From: Subdoligranulum sp. CAG:314
GTDB lineage: Bacteria > Bacillota > Clostridia > Christensenellales > CAG-314
DNA: 64,000 nucleotides
Direction of reading: 5' to 3'
Assembly (NCBI GenBank): GCA_000437915.1
Contig: FR901000.1
Location: forward strand, 181,083 to 245,082
Part shown: positions 17,620-25,964 of the stretch, one piece after another
How positions within the stretch are numbered: the first letter of the stretch is position 1
Layout: the number at the start of each line of letters is the position of its first letter
Notes under the pieces: generated by a model
The model's database searches: none
Seen by the model: only the letters and a program-made list of their open reading frames with translations
What the model was told of the DNA's origin: nothing
Program-made: the position numbers and the translations under genes

Positions 17620-18978
17620 TTAAAGAGCGGACGGCTCCTGCAAAATCAGATTGACTTTTTCGTAAAGCAGCTGCACCTTCTGATTTATATACACCTCTAT
17701 CGCGTCGTCGAAATATATGTTTTTGTTGAGTATGCTTTCCACCCTCTCCATATCCTTTTCGGCGGCAACAACGTCTATGCGTTTGAGTCCGCAAACGTCC
17801 AGCGCCTTGGTAAGCTGACACTTTAAAGCGGTGAGCTTGACAAAACGGTGCCTGTCCTGTTTTTCGGGCGGAAGCGCGTCAAGCTCGGAAATGCTGCGCT
17901 CCACGTTTATCAGCATATTTTTTATGTCCTCCAAGCCCCGCTTGTCTCTGTCGTCCTTTTCCACAAACTTGTAGAACATACTCAGATACATATTGTTGAG
18001 TATGCCGAAACGCATATTTTCCAGCCCCGCTCTGTCCTTGTAATTGTGCTCGAAATCATACTTTTCGAGGATTTCCATGGCGCTTTCGAGGTAGGAATAG
18101 CTGTCTATATTTTTGTAGGTATAGTATGTGGTGCCAAGATGCCTGAGCGCCCTGACCTTTAAAAACAGATAGTCGTAGTACCTTTCCATAGTCATGCCGT
18201 CGGGGATTTCTCCCGAGGCGCCTATCCTGTTGTTTATTATGTTAATCGCCGTGCTTATCGCCTCGTGCCCCCTGCGGTTGTCGCCCAACAGAATGTAAGT
18301 CCATCCGATGAGGTCGGTGTACGCCTTTATCTGCTGAATTTCGTTGTTGGTATATTTCGCCACGTATCTGCCGAGCCTTATCCTGATGTGGTGCTGCTCC
18401 AGCTGCAACAAAACACGGTTGACGGAAAATATTTCTTCGATAATCGCCTGCGCTATCTGATATGCCTTTTCCGCGGGAGCGGACTCCATTGCTTTGAGCG
18501 TCGACGCGGAATACGCCTTGACCGCTTCGAGGTCGGCGTAGTTTGCCGATTTCTGCTTGAAATACTCGTTTATCCTGTCGTGAAGTCCGGCAATGTCCTT
18601 TGCGAATTTTTCGCTGCGGACAAGCGTTTTCAGGTCGCCGCGGCACTTTCTCAAAAGCTGCTTGTTGTATCTTTCCACTCCCCGCAGACCTTTGAGAAAG
18701 GCAAAATGTTTGAGCTGTTTTTCGCTTGCCTGCGCAAGACGCACGATTTTCATCGTATACTTTCTCGTCTTGCTCATAAGTATGGTGCTGCTCATTCCGC
18801 GCCGTATTCTCAGGTGCCTCACCAAAACAAGCGTGGTGTAAATTATCAGCGCCGCGAAAAGCAGCCCGAAAATTATCCACTTCGTGACCTTGTTTGTCTT
18901 TTCCTCAAGCACGACGACAACGATTGACACCACGATTGAAGCTATCGAAATTATTTCGCTCGTAGACAGCTTTTTCAT
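17620..18978 (-). CDS. two-TM protein with long helical, TPR-like cytoplasmic region (452 aa)
   Basis: Two hydrophobic segments near the N-terminus (about 8-24 and 33-52), then some 400 residues that look fully alpha-helical. The segment 225-345 (AYTDLIGWTYILLGDNRRG, YYDYLFLKVRALRHLGTTYY, YLESAMEILEKYD) has the spacing of degenerate TPR helices. No enzyme motif. ATG preceded by AAGGAGAG. It begins 15 bases after the HAD phosphatase gene, making it third in an operon with the cysteine desulfidase. Function unknown; a scaffold or signalling role is only a guess. Confidence 0.75.
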   Translation of the reverse strand: MKKLSTSEIISIASIVVSIVVVVLEEKTNKVTKWIIFGLLFAALIIYTTLVLVRHLRIRRGMSSTILMSKTRKYTMKIVRLAQASEKQLKHFAFLKGLRGVERYNKQLLRKCRGDLKTLVRSEKFAKDIAGLHDRINEYFKQKSANYADLEAVKAYSASTLKAMESAPAEKAYQIAQAIIEEIFSVNRVLLQLEQHHIRIRLGRYVAKYTNNEIQQIKAYTDLIGWTYILLGDNRRGHEAISTAINIINNRIGASGEIPDGMTMERYYDYLFLKVRALRHLGTTYYTYKNIDSYSYLESAMEILEKYDFEHNYKDRAGLENMRFGILNNMYLSMFYKFVEKDDRDKRGLEDIKNMLINVERSISELDALPPEKQDRHRFVKLTALKCQLTKALDVCGLKRIDVVAAEKDMERVESILNKNIYFDDAIEVYINQKVQLLYEKVNLILQEPSAL

Positions 18979-18993
18979 ATTACTCTCCTTTGT

Positions 18994-20019
18994 TTATAAA
19001 ACCCCGCGCGAAACCTTGTCAAACAGCTCGGGCAGGTCGGTGTTTCTGTCGCTCCCCGCGACGGCAAAGCCGAAACGCGCAAGCTCGCAAGACGCGTCGG
19101 ACACGGCGTAAGGCAAGCCGCACACGGCAAGCATGGGCAAATCGTTCATGCTGTCGCCCACCGCCGCAGTCATGCGGAAATGCACGCCGAGTCTCTTTGC
19201 GGTAATTTTCAGAGCGCGTCCCTTGTCGGCAAGGGGCGGGACTATTTCGTAGCTGTGCGGAGCCGTGCGCAGGGCTTTAAGCCCTATTGCCGCTGCCGCC
19301 CCGTCCACAATCGCCTCTGACTCCGAGTCGCCCTCGTCGACGAAAGCCAGAAGCTTGACCACCCTTTTAAAATCGGTTTCACCCTTTTCGTCCAGATACA
19401 TTTCGTCGTATCTTAAAAGATTTTCATAATCCTTTTGTCCGAGCGGCGTTTCGACGCGCAGAGCGTCGGGATAATATAAAACGTAGGGCAGTCCCTTTTC
19501 ACGCAGTATGCGCGCGGCGGGACGCGCCTTTTCGCCCAGCTTCGCCACGATTTCCCGCCCGCCCCTGCCGTCGTACAGCACAGCGCCGTTGAGACAGCAG
19601 CAGGGATTTTTGTCGACTCCCAGCTCGCGCGCGGTTTTTTCTATGGATTTGTAAATTTTACCCGTCGAAAGCACTACTCTGTCGGACAGCGCCCAACCGT
19701 TGAAAAACCTTTTTTTCTCGTCGGACAAAATTCCGCGCCGAGTCACGGTATTGTCAACGTCGGCGAAGTACAGAAGGTCGCGCGTTTTAAAACGCGCGAA
19801 AAACTCCCTGCGCAGCTTTTTGCCCCGTTCACATTCGACGTCGGAAACAGTTCCGGCGCGCCGCATGATTTCCGGCGCGCCGTCAAGTCCCTCATGCGTA
19901 ACGTGGGCAAGAAAATACTCGTAGACAAGCTTCCCGTCGCTGTCTGTCAAGGGATAATACCGTTTAAATTCCTCCGCGCGTCTCAAAGCGGCGGCTTCGC
20001 GGACGCTCAACGCCCGCAC
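18994..20019 (-). CDS. HAD-superfamily (Cof/IIB type) phosphatase with an N-terminal extension
   Basis: Core HAD motifs are present: motif I ADVDNTV with nucleophile D87 and D89, motif II VVLSTGK, and motif IV GDSMNDLPML near residue 292. This is the Hydrolase_3/Cof group acting on small phosphorylated metabolites. An unusual 80-residue N-terminal part precedes motif I, including AEEFKRYYPLTDSDGKLVYE, which I do not recognise. No ATG fits. I choose GTG 20017-20019 because GGAG stands five bases before it; a TTG at 20008-20010, overlapping the upstream TGA as TTGA, is an alternative. The gene overlaps the end of the cysteine desulfidase gene, implying translational coupling. Confidence 0.85.
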   Translation of the reverse strand: MRALSVREAAALRRAEEFKRYYPLTDSDGKLVYEYFLAHVTHEGLDGAPEIMRRAGTVSDVECERGKKLRREFFARFKTRDLLYFADVDNTVTRRGILSDEKKRFFNGWALSDRVVLSTGKIYKSIEKTARELGVDKNPCCCLNGAVLYDGRGGREIVAKLGEKARPAARILREKGLPYVLYYPDALRVETPLGQKDYENLLRYDEMYLDEKGETDFKRVVKLLAFVDEGDSESEAIVDGAAAAIGLKALRTAPHSYEIVPPLADKGRALKITAKRLGVHFRMTAAVGDSMNDLPMLAVCGLPYAVSDASCELARFGFAVAGSDRNTDLPELFDKVSRGVL

Positions 20020-21290
20020 CTCTTCTCCGTCATGAGACTGAGTATTTTTTTGTCTGTCTGCGCCATGCCCTCGCTTGCAAGCTCGCCGATGTTTTTTATC
20101 GTGTTGTCCACGCCCTTGACGACGATGCCCTCGCCGTCCAAAAACTCCTTGCCGTTGAGGCTCATGGCGTAGCCCAAAAGCCCCGCCTCCACCGCGACGG
20201 CTATTTTGGCGGCGCAGGAGGGCTTGGCTCCGTCGCATATCATTCCCGAACAGACGGCGAGCGCGTTTACGACCGTGTGGGCTATTTCGGAATAGCCCCC
20301 GCCGTTGAGATACGCTATGCCCGCGGCGGCTCCGCAGCCCGCGCTCACCGCCCCGCAGTAAGCGGACAGGCGGCCTATGCCCGTTTTCTGATGTATGGTC
20401 GTAAGATCAGCAACTATCAGCGCGCGCAAAAGCCTTTCTCTGTCGGCGGCCTTCTGCCTTGCGTATTCCACTACGGGCACGCTTGCGGTTATGCCCTGAT
20501 TGCCGCTGCCCGACACTATGATTACCGGCTTGTCGCAGCCGCCCATGCGCGCGTCGCTGCCCGCCGCGGCGACGGCTTTGAGTCTTGATTCGGGAGAGTC
20601 GCCGAAGGTTTTGAGTATGACCTTGCCGACGTTTGCTCCCCAATCGCCTTTTAGCCCCTCCTCGGAAATGGCGGAGTTGAAGGCTATCTGCCTTTCGAGA
20701 ATTTCTCTGATTTCATCCAAGTCCGCGACGTCGGCAAACTCCACTATTTTTTCCACGGTCAGCATACTGCGGTCGGCGACGCAGCAAGGATTGCTCTTTG
20801 CGCCCGAGCGGAAAAGCTCTCTGCCGTCCTTTTCAATCAACACCAAATTGGTATGAAAGCCCTCTATTACGGCTTTCGCGCGGGAGCTTCCCGCACCGAC
20901 CGTCACGCGGATAAAAAAGGTCAAGTCGTTGTCGGCGGGACGCACCGACACTCCGCGTTTTTCAAGAAAGTCGCGGATTTCCTCCTCTCTGCCCGACGCC
21001 GAGCTCAACACGTCCAGCGCAAGCTCGGCTCTGCCCGCAACGACGCCTGCTGCGACTGCGGCTTCTATCCCCTTCAAGCCCCCCGTATTGGGTACTGCGA
21101 CGCATCTCGCATTTTTGATTATGTTGCCGCTAAGCTCCGCCTCGCATACCTCAGGCTCGCAGCCAAGCGCCTTTTTGGCGGCAGCGGCGGCGTAGGCAAT
21201 GGCGACAGGCTCGGTGCAGCCCGTCGCGGGCACAAGCTCTTCTTTGAGAATTCTGTTGAAAATTTCTTTTTCGCAGGCTGTCAGACTCAT
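20007..21290 (-). CDS. cyuA: L-cysteine desulfidase / serine dehydratase alpha-like (CyuA, UPF0597)
   Basis: 427 residues from ATG 21288-21290 (AGAGGT eight bases upstream; a TTG two codons earlier is less likely). Matches the [4Fe-4S] cysteine desulfidase family that turns L-cysteine into pyruvate, sulfide and ammonia. Seen: VPATGCTEP with C25, GSGNQG near 262, SAYCGAVSAGCGAAAG with C312 and C319, and CSGMICDGAKPSC with C347, C352 and C359. In the archaeal enzyme three cysteines at equivalent places bind the cluster. A promoter TTGAAT-N16-TATAAT (21332-21359, minus strand) precedes it. It heads a three-gene operon. The substrate could be L-serine; family members are not fully resolved. Confidence 0.9.
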   Translation of the reverse strand: MSLTACEKEIFNRILKEELVPATGCTEPVAIAYAAAAAKKALGCEPEVCEAELSGNIIKNARCVAVPNTGGLKGIEAAVAAGVVAGRAELALDVLSSASGREEEIRDFLEKRGVSVRPADNDLTFFIRVTVGAGSSRAKAVIEGFHTNLVLIEKDGRELFRSGAKSNPCCVADRSMLTVEKIVEFADVADLDEIREILERQIAFNSAISEEGLKGDWGANVGKVILKTFGDSPESRLKAVAAAGSDARMGGCDKPVIIVSGSGNQGITASVPVVEYARQKAADRERLLRALIVADLTTIHQKTGIGRLSAYCGAVSAGCGAAAGIAYLNGGGYSEIAHTVVNALAVCSGMICDGAKPSCAAKIAVAVEAGLLGYAMSLNGKEFLDGEGIVVKGVDNTIKNIGELASEGMAQTDKKILSLMTEKRCGR

Positions 21291-21374
21291 AAACAATACC
21301 TCTTTCCCAAGCGCAACGGCTTTTCAAAAAAATTATACCACAACCGCGCGGAAATTCAATAATTTAAAAAACAG

Positions 21375-21403
21375 TTGTAAAAAAATCTCCGTTGAGGTAT
21401 AAT
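21375..21403 (+). promoter_or_regulatory. sigma-A-type promoter for the small lipoprotein gene
   Basis: TTGTAA (21375-21380), 17 bases, TATAAT (21398-21403). The start codon follows at 21428 with GGAGT upstream. It is back to back with the cysteine desulfidase promoter. Confidence 0.65.
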
Positions 21404-21427
21404 TTAAATCAATAGCGGAGTCCATTC

Positions 21428-21967
21428 ATGAAACAGATTACAAAAATATTTCTCTGCGTCTGCGTTTTCGCGCTGACGCTTCTCTGCTCGGCGGGCTGCG
21501 CGCCCGGCTCCTTCGACATAGAAGGCACCTCGCGCGAGCTTCGTCTCAACGGCTTTGTCTACCGCAGCCTCGAAGGGGCGCAGGCAACGGGGAATTATTA
21601 CACCGACAGCTTTGCCAACAGCTTCGGTTCGCAGGAGTTTTACAACTATCTCTACGTCAACAGCCGCAATTACGAGTTCTTCGAGGAGTACAAAGCGCCT
21701 TCCGAAGCCGCCTATACTCAGGCAATCAACACCGTTGCAAACGCGGCAGGCGCGTTTTTGGAATTTTGGAACGACAACGGCGGAAAAAAGCAATATATTT
21801 TGATGTTCGAGTGCGTCGCGGAGGAAACCGCCGAGGAGGTGGCGGAGCTGCTTAAAACGGGCGCGGGCAGAGGCTTTTCCTGGGTGCTTCAAAAAAGCGT
21901 AAACATGACGCAAAGGGGCAGCGTGGTTGCGCTTTACACCGCAAACGCCGCAAAATATCTTAAATAA
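21428..21967 (+). CDS. lipoprotein of unknown function (179 aa)
   Basis: Residues 1-24 are a lipoprotein signal peptide with lipobox SAGC. The mature part is a compact alpha/beta domain (LRLNGFVYRSLEGAQATGNY, then EETAEEVAELLKTGAGRGFS and RGSVVALYTANAAKYL), similar in build to other small clostridial lipoproteins whose role is unknown. Its stop overlaps the ribosome binding site AAAGGAG of the next gene, so the two are co-transcribed. Confidence 0.8.
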   Translation: MKQITKIFLCVCVFALTLLCSAGCAPGSFDIEGTSRELRLNGFVYRSLEGAQATGNYYTDSFANSFGSQEFYNYLYVNSRNYEFFEEYKAPSEAAYTQAINTVANAAGAFLEFWNDNGGKKQYILMFECVAEETAEEVAELLKTGAGRGFSWVLQKSVNMTQRGSVVALYTANAAKYLK

Positions 21968-21983
21968 AAGGAGAACCGCAATT

Positions 21984-22247
21984 ATGGAAAAATTTACTTA
22001 CAGACCGCAAAACGTATGTCCGGTAGCCATTTCCTTCGACCTTGACGGCGACACGGTGCACAACATTTCTTTTTCGGGAGGGTGCAGCGGAAACCTAAAA
22101 GCCATTTCCAAGCTGCTTGAAGGCAAAACCGTCAATGAAATAGAAACCGCTTTGAAGGGCAACACCTGCGGAAACAAGCCCACCTCGTGCGCCGACCAGC
22201 TTGCAAGAGCGGTAAGAGCCGCTTACGACAAACAATCGGGCAAATAA
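21984..22247 (+). CDS. TSCPD-domain protein (TIGR03905 four-cysteine family, 87 aa)
   Basis: Start ATG 21984 with AAAGGAG eleven bases upstream. The sequence is a stand-alone TSCPD domain: NVCPVAI, FSGGCSGNL and NTCGNKPTSCADQ provide four conserved cysteines (C12, C34, C62, C69), probably a metal site. The same domain ends some B12-dependent ribonucleotide reductases, but the small free-standing members have no assigned function. Usual length for the family. Follows the small lipoprotein gene by 16 bases. Confidence 0.9.
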   Translation: MEKFTYRPQNVCPVAISFDLDGDTVHNISFSGGCSGNLKAISKLLEGKTVNEIETALKGNTCGNKPTSCADQLARAVRAAYDKQSGK

Positions 22248-22269
22248 TAAACGAATATCTGACGAAAAC

Positions 22270-22296
22270 AAACGGACGCTTTACTCGCGTCCGTTT
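22270..22296 (+). terminator. hairpin terminator between convergent genes
   Basis: AAACGGACGC and GCGTCCGTTT around a seven-base loop followed by a T-run; it closes the TSCPD gene and abuts the end of alr. Confidence 0.8.
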
Positions 22297-22297
22297 T

Positions 22298-23380
22298 TTA
22301 CCGCACCGAAAGTCTTTCGTTCCTTGCAGAAAGCGCGGTGACAATTTCGTAGTCGATTGTGCCGCTGTGTTTGGCGCAGTCGGAGGCGGATATTCCTCCG
22401 CCGATTATCCACACGTCGTCCCCCGTTTCGGCCTCCGCGCCGGTCAGGTCGACCGTAAGAAAATCCATACATATCCTGCCCACGACAGGACATTTCTGCC
22501 CGTTCACCAAAACGCTGCCCTTGTCCGAAAGCCTGCGGGAAATCCCGTGTCCGTAACCCGCTCCCACGATTCCGAGCTTTGCGGGACGTTTCAATTTTCT
22601 CAAACCGTAGCCTATGTATTCGCCCTTGTCGGCGAAGCGCACCTGAAGCAGAGGCGCGCGCATACTCAAAACGGGTTTCAACGCTCTGTCCGCGCCGCCG
22701 ATGCCGTAAAGCGCGGCGCCCACGCGCACGGCGTCAAGTCGATACTGCGGATATCGAAACAGCGCCCGCGAGTTGCAGCAGTGGGCAACTCCCCTTTCAA
22801 AGCCGATTTTATCCAGCCCGTCCAAACAATTGATAAATCTTTCGCCCTGAATGCGGGTGCGCATTTCCGACTGCGCGTCTCTGCCGTCCGCGCTGCCGAA
22901 GTGGGTGAACACTCCCGACGTTTCAAAAAATTCCGTCGGACAGGAGGCGGCGATTTGCTCGGGCGCAAACCAGGGAAACCCAAGTCTGTTCATACCCGTG
23001 TCGACCTTTACGTGCACTTTGAGCTTTATTCCGTTTAATCTAGCCGCCAACGCAAGCTCCCGCGCGTATTCGGCGCAGAAAATGCTTTGGGACAATTTTA
23101 AATAACACAACTCCTCCGCGCTTTCGGGCGGCGTTGCTCCCAGCACGAGTATTTCTCCCGTTATGCCGCTTTCGCGCAGCCGCTTTCCCTCGTCGAGAGA
23201 ACCCGCGACAAAACGCTTGACTCCGTTATCCGACAAAAACCGCGCGAATCCCGTCGTCCCGTGTCCGTAAGCGTCGGCTTTGACCACCGCATACAAATCC
23301 GCGTCCGCAGCCCTTTCTCTGACGAGATTGAGGTTAAATAGCGCGTTCTCCAAATTTAATATCACTGCCGCATTTTTCAT
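22298..23380 (-). CDS. alr: alanine racemase
   Basis: PLP-dependent fold-III enzyme interconverting L- and D-alanine for peptidoglycan. Seen from ATG 23378-23380 (360 residues): PLP lysine in AVVKADAYGHG (K34), VKVDTGMNRLGF, FTHFGSAD, catalytic Tyr region GAGYGHGISR, and the ICMD signature in GRICMDFLTVD. Length is normal for Alr. A longer frame begins at 23428 but would start inside the terminator of the neighbouring gene, so I prefer the shorter form, although no ribosome binding site precedes it. Confidence 0.93.
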   Translation of the reverse strand: MKNAAVILNLENALFNLNLVRERAADADLYAVVKADAYGHGTTGFARFLSDNGVKRFVAGSLDEGKRLRESGITGEILVLGATPPESAEELCYLKLSQSIFCAEYARELALAARLNGIKLKVHVKVDTGMNRLGFPWFAPEQIAASCPTEFFETSGVFTHFGSADGRDAQSEMRTRIQGERFINCLDGLDKIGFERGVAHCCNSRALFRYPQYRLDAVRVGAALYGIGGADRALKPVLSMRAPLLQVRFADKGEYIGYGLRKLKRPAKLGIVGAGYGHGISRRLSDKGSVLVNGQKCPVVGRICMDFLTVDLTGAEAETGDDVWIIGGGISASDCAKHSGTIDYEIVTALSARNERLSVR

Positions 23381-23441
23381 ACAACAGAATATGTTTTTTC
23401 TCTCCGCGTTATGAAAGGGACGGCGCATTTGGCAAGCAAAA

Positions 23442-23465
23442 AAGCCCGCCTTAAAGGCGGAGCTT
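23442..23465 (-). terminator. terminator overlapping the 3' end of the broken MarR-like gene
   Basis: On the minus strand AAGCTCCGCC-TTTAA-GGCGGGCTT followed by TTTTTG. The stop codon of the second reading frame (23451-23453) lies inside the hairpin, as expected if that frame was the original end of the gene. Confidence 0.7.
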
Positions 23466-24030
23466 GATGCGTTTTCCCTTGTTTTTGCGCGTTGCGGGCG
23501 AGTCGGCGGCAGTGCTCGTCCCCTTAACCCTTTCGTAAGGAGCCGAAAAATTTGCCGCTCTTTCCATATCCTTCAACAGTTCCGCCGTCCTTTGCAACGC
23601 AGCCGAAATCTCGCGGACGTCCGCCGCACGGCCGCATTTTGACAGTCCCGCGAACAAAAACGCGTCTGCCGCTTTCTCCGCTTTCGCAACGCTTAAAAGA
23701 GCGTAGTCCGTCTTTCGCAACGCTTAAAAGAGCGTCGTCCGTCAATTCGAGATAAATCGCGTTTCTTTTTATCGGACTGCGAAAACGGGCGACAAAACCT
23801 TTTTCGACAAGGCTTTTGACGCAGGCGTAAAATTTCTTTCGGGGCAATCCGATTTTCTCAATCAGCTCGGCTTCGGTCGCATAGCCGTCGGAACCGAGCG
23901 AAAACAGAATTTTCGTCTCACTGTCGTCGCACCCTTCGACGCGCCCCGACGCCGCCATGAATAACCGCGAAGAGCCTGTTGCCAACGCTTTCAGCCGACT
24001 GCAAAAACCGTCGCAGTTTTGATTGTTCAT
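23451..24030 (-). pseudogene. MarR-like winged-helix regulator broken by a 31-bp tandem duplication
   Basis: From ATG 24028-24030 the frame encodes a winged-helix protein: DDSETKILFSLGSDGYATEA, ELIEKIGLPRKKFYACVKSL, VEKGFVARFRSPIKRNAIYL. This runs to LTDDALLSVAK (residue 106), where a duplicated 31-bp unit (23681-23711 and 23712-23742) shifts the frame; the protein then continues as 62 unrelated, glycine- and arginine-rich residues to 23524. Deleting one unit joins the first part to the frame ending at 23451 (AEKAADAFLFAGLSKCGRAA, then a helical tail and a basic end), giving a normal 182-residue regulator. No ribosome binding site is visible. It may be non-functional or switchable by repeat slippage. 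Confidence 0.8.
23681..23742. repeat. 31-bp direct tandem duplication
   Basis: Two adjacent 31-base copies beginning CTTTCGCAACGCTTAAAAGA, identical except for A versus C at the 25th base. The unit length is not a multiple of three, so it shifts the reading frame of the MarR-like gene. Confidence 0.95.
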
Positions 24031-24107
24031 ACCGAAATTTTTGCATATTTTGTCATATTTTAAACCCTAAACAAGACAAAAGCGGCACAGCCGCATACTC
24101 TAAGACA

Positions 24108-24166
24108 TTTTCGGAAATAGATTGTTAAAATCAAAATGCAAATATAAACCGCGCAATTTCCGAAAA
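24108..24166. other. 11-bp perfect inverted repeat upstream of the tRNA promoter
   Basis: TTTTCGGAAAT (24108-24118) and ATTTCCGAAAA (24156-24166), 37 bases apart, ending four bases before the tRNA -35 box. A smaller hairpin GCGGC-ACA-GCCGC lies at 24082-24094. Between 24031 and 24170 I see no coding sequence. Confidence 0.5.
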
Positions 24167-24170
24167 ACGC

Positions 24171-24199
24171 TTGACACTGCCTCCTGTTTTGAGTATAAT
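24171..24199 (+). promoter_or_regulatory. consensus promoter of the tRNA-Ala gene
   Basis: TTGACA (24171-24176), 17 bases, TATAAT (24194-24199); the tRNA begins 15 bases later. Confidence 0.85.
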
Positions 24200-24213
24200 A
24201 AACAACACATCTC

Positions 24214-24289
24214 GGGGGTGTAGCTCAACTGGTAGAGCGCTTGAATGGCATTCAAGAGGTAAGGGGTTCGACCCCCCTCATCTCCACCA
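24214..24289 (+). tRNA. tRNA-Ala (anticodon GGC)
   Basis: 76 bases with a cloverleaf: acceptor GGGGGTG pairing with CATCTCC including the G3-U70 alanine identity pair, D-arm TAGCTCAACTGGTAGAGC, anticodon arm CTTGA-ATGGCAT-TCAAG with GGC, T-arm GGGGTTCGACCCC, and encoded CCA end. A terminator hairpin follows at 24301. Confidence 0.96.
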
Positions 24290-24300
24290 AACGCGACGTA

Positions 24301-24327
24301 TACGCACACTTTTGACAGGTGTGCGTA
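24301..24327 (+). terminator. terminator of the tRNA gene
   Basis: TACGCACAC and GTGTGCGTA around a nine-base loop followed by TTTCTTTTG. The following stretch to 24489 holds a TGC-TAAAAT -10 box near 24466 for the methyltransferase gene but no further gene. Confidence 0.8.
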
Positions 24328-24489
24328 TTTCTTTTGTTTCGTTCCGCCGTTTTATCGACAAGACGAAAAAAGCCCTTAAGAAATAAATGTGTTTTTTGTC
24401 CGCAAAGCGGAGCACGGTTTGCGGATTTTTGTCGCGAGGCGGCTTGTAGGAAAGAATGCGCCGTGCTAAAATAAATTGAGGAGAAAAAA

Positions 24490-25242
24490 ATGCAGAAAAA
24501 CGAAATCAATCGTTACGGAAACCTCTGCGTCGAAATGTATGAAATTCTGCACAGAGAGGCTCCGTCCGACGAATTGAATTTTTATCTTTCCTATGCCCAA
24601 GCGGGAAAGAAAATTTTGGAGCCGTTGTGCGGCAGCGGACGGTTTCTCGTTCCGTTTGCGCAAAAAGGCTTGGATATTTTCGGAGTGGATTCGTCACGGG
24701 AAATGCTTGACAAGCTGCAAGCAAAATACCCTGCAGCAAAATTTGCTTGCTCTACGATTGAAAATTTCCAAACGGAGGATAAATTCGACTATATATTTAT
24801 AACGTCGGGTTCGATGTCCCTGTTCACCGATATGCGAGAGTGCAAAAAAATCGTCGGCAAAATCAAAGCCCTGCTGAATCCGTTCGGGAAATTTGTTTTC
24901 GCCGTGGACGGGGCAGCCTCCCGCTGCAAAGACGACAATGATTTCAAGATTGCCGTTTCGGTGAAAACGGACGACGGCTGTGATTTGATTTTAAAAACGA
25001 AAAACACCTTCGACACGCGGACAGGCACACATTATTCTCCGTCCTTTTATGAGCTTTACGACGGCGGAAGGCTTTTGAAACGGGAGTTTATGGATTTCAG
25101 AACGCATCTGTACAAATACGGCGAAATGGAAGCCGTGCTTAAAGAGGTCGGTTTCCCCATCGTAAGAACCTTTTCCTGCTTTGACAAGAACGAAACTTTG
25201 GGTGAAAAAGCGGAAATTTATCTTTTCGAATGTACCGTTTAA
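24490..25242 (+). CDS. SAM-dependent methyltransferase (class I, 250 aa)
   Basis: Rossmann-fold methyltransferase: motif I KILEPLCGSGRFLVPFA (41-57), acidic loop GVDSSREMLDKL with D67 expected to hold the ribose of SAM, motif DKFDYIFITSGSMSLF near 97, and FGKFVFAVDG in the following strand. The N-terminus (YGNLCVEMYEILHREAPSDE) and the C-terminal beta part resemble the Methyltransf_25 group of small-molecule methyltransferases. GAGGAG precedes the ATG. Base composition is more AT-rich than most neighbours, a hint of transfer. Substrate unknown. Confidence 0.88.
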   Translation: MQKNEINRYGNLCVEMYEILHREAPSDELNFYLSYAQAGKKILEPLCGSGRFLVPFAQKGLDIFGVDSSREMLDKLQAKYPAAKFACSTIENFQTEDKFDYIFITSGSMSLFTDMRECKKIVGKIKALLNPFGKFVFAVDGAASRCKDDNDFKIAVSVKTDDGCDLILKTKNTFDTRTGTHYSPSFYELYDGGRLLKREFMDFRTHLYKYGEMEAVLKEVGFPIVRTFSCFDKNETLGEKAEIYLFECTV

Positions 25243-25360
25243 TCAAATTCGGCTTTTCCCGCCTTAAATACTACAACATAATTTAATTAAAATTTTTCCG
25301 CTTTATTTTATAAATAAGCTAAAATAATTGCAAGATTCGCCGAACAGGAGGAAATCCACC

Positions 25361-25879
25361 ATGACAAATGAAAATCAAAAGAGACAAAAAGAAGAAGAAT
25401 CGAAGCAGAAGCGCCTTTTGAAGGAATCGAGGCAAAAGGCAAAAGAAGCGGAAAAAGAGAACAAAATCAGACAAAAGGCGAAGGAAAACGCCAAACGTCT
25501 CGCGGAGAAAAACTCGACGGATTTGCCGCCCGCAACAGCGTCGGAAAAAGCGCCCGACAATGAAAGAGCAGCCGACGTCAAGCCTGCCGGCGACGAAATC
25601 TCAACGCGCGGTCAAGTCGAGTCGGACACTCGGTCCCCCGAAAGCTCGGACGAGGAGCAAAAGAAAAAGCCCGTCCACAAAAACTATCACGTCTCTTTGC
25701 GCGACGACGGAAAATGGCAGGTAAAATTCGCAAAGGGCGAAAAAGCATTGAAACTTTTCGACACGCAGGCGGAGGCAATAACATTTGCGAAGGAAAAGGC
25801 GAAAAATCAGGACGGAAACATAACCATTCACAAAACGGACGGAAAAATCCGCAAACAAAATTACAGCAAGCGCGACTGA
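25361..25879 (+). CDS. DUF2188-domain protein with long charged coiled-coil N-terminus (172 aa)
   Basis: ATG 25361 follows AGGAGG by eight bases. Residues 1-55 are an almost purely Lys/Glu/Arg/Gln helix (KRLLKESRQKAKEAEKENK), then an acidic, Pro/Ser-rich linker to about 103, then a DUF2188 domain: NYHVSLRDDGKWQVKF, DTQAEAITFAKEKAKNQDG, ITIHKTDGKIRKQNY. DUF2188 domains have no known enzyme activity. The gene stands alone between the methyltransferase and a convergent lipoprotein gene. Confidence 0.85.
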   Translation: MTNENQKRQKEEESKQKRLLKESRQKAKEAEKENKIRQKAKENAKRLAEKNSTDLPPATASEKAPDNERAADVKPAGDEISTRGQVESDTRSPESSDEEQKKKPVHKNYHVSLRDDGKWQVKFAKGEKALKLFDTQAEAITFAKEKAKNQDGNITIHKTDGKIRKQNYSKRD

Positions 25880-25927
25880 CGGCTGCCGTCGTCCGTTAAG
25901 CTTTGCTTCAAGAAAAATCACGGTTTA

Positions 25928-25955
25928 AAAGCAGCTCGCAAAAGCGAGCTGCTTT
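25928..25955 (+). terminator. bidirectional hairpin terminator
   Basis: AAAGCAGCTCGC and GCGAGCTGCTTT around AAAA, between the convergent ends of the DUF2188 gene and the InlB-repeat lipoprotein gene. Confidence 0.8.
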
Positions 25956-25964
25956 AATTTTGCG

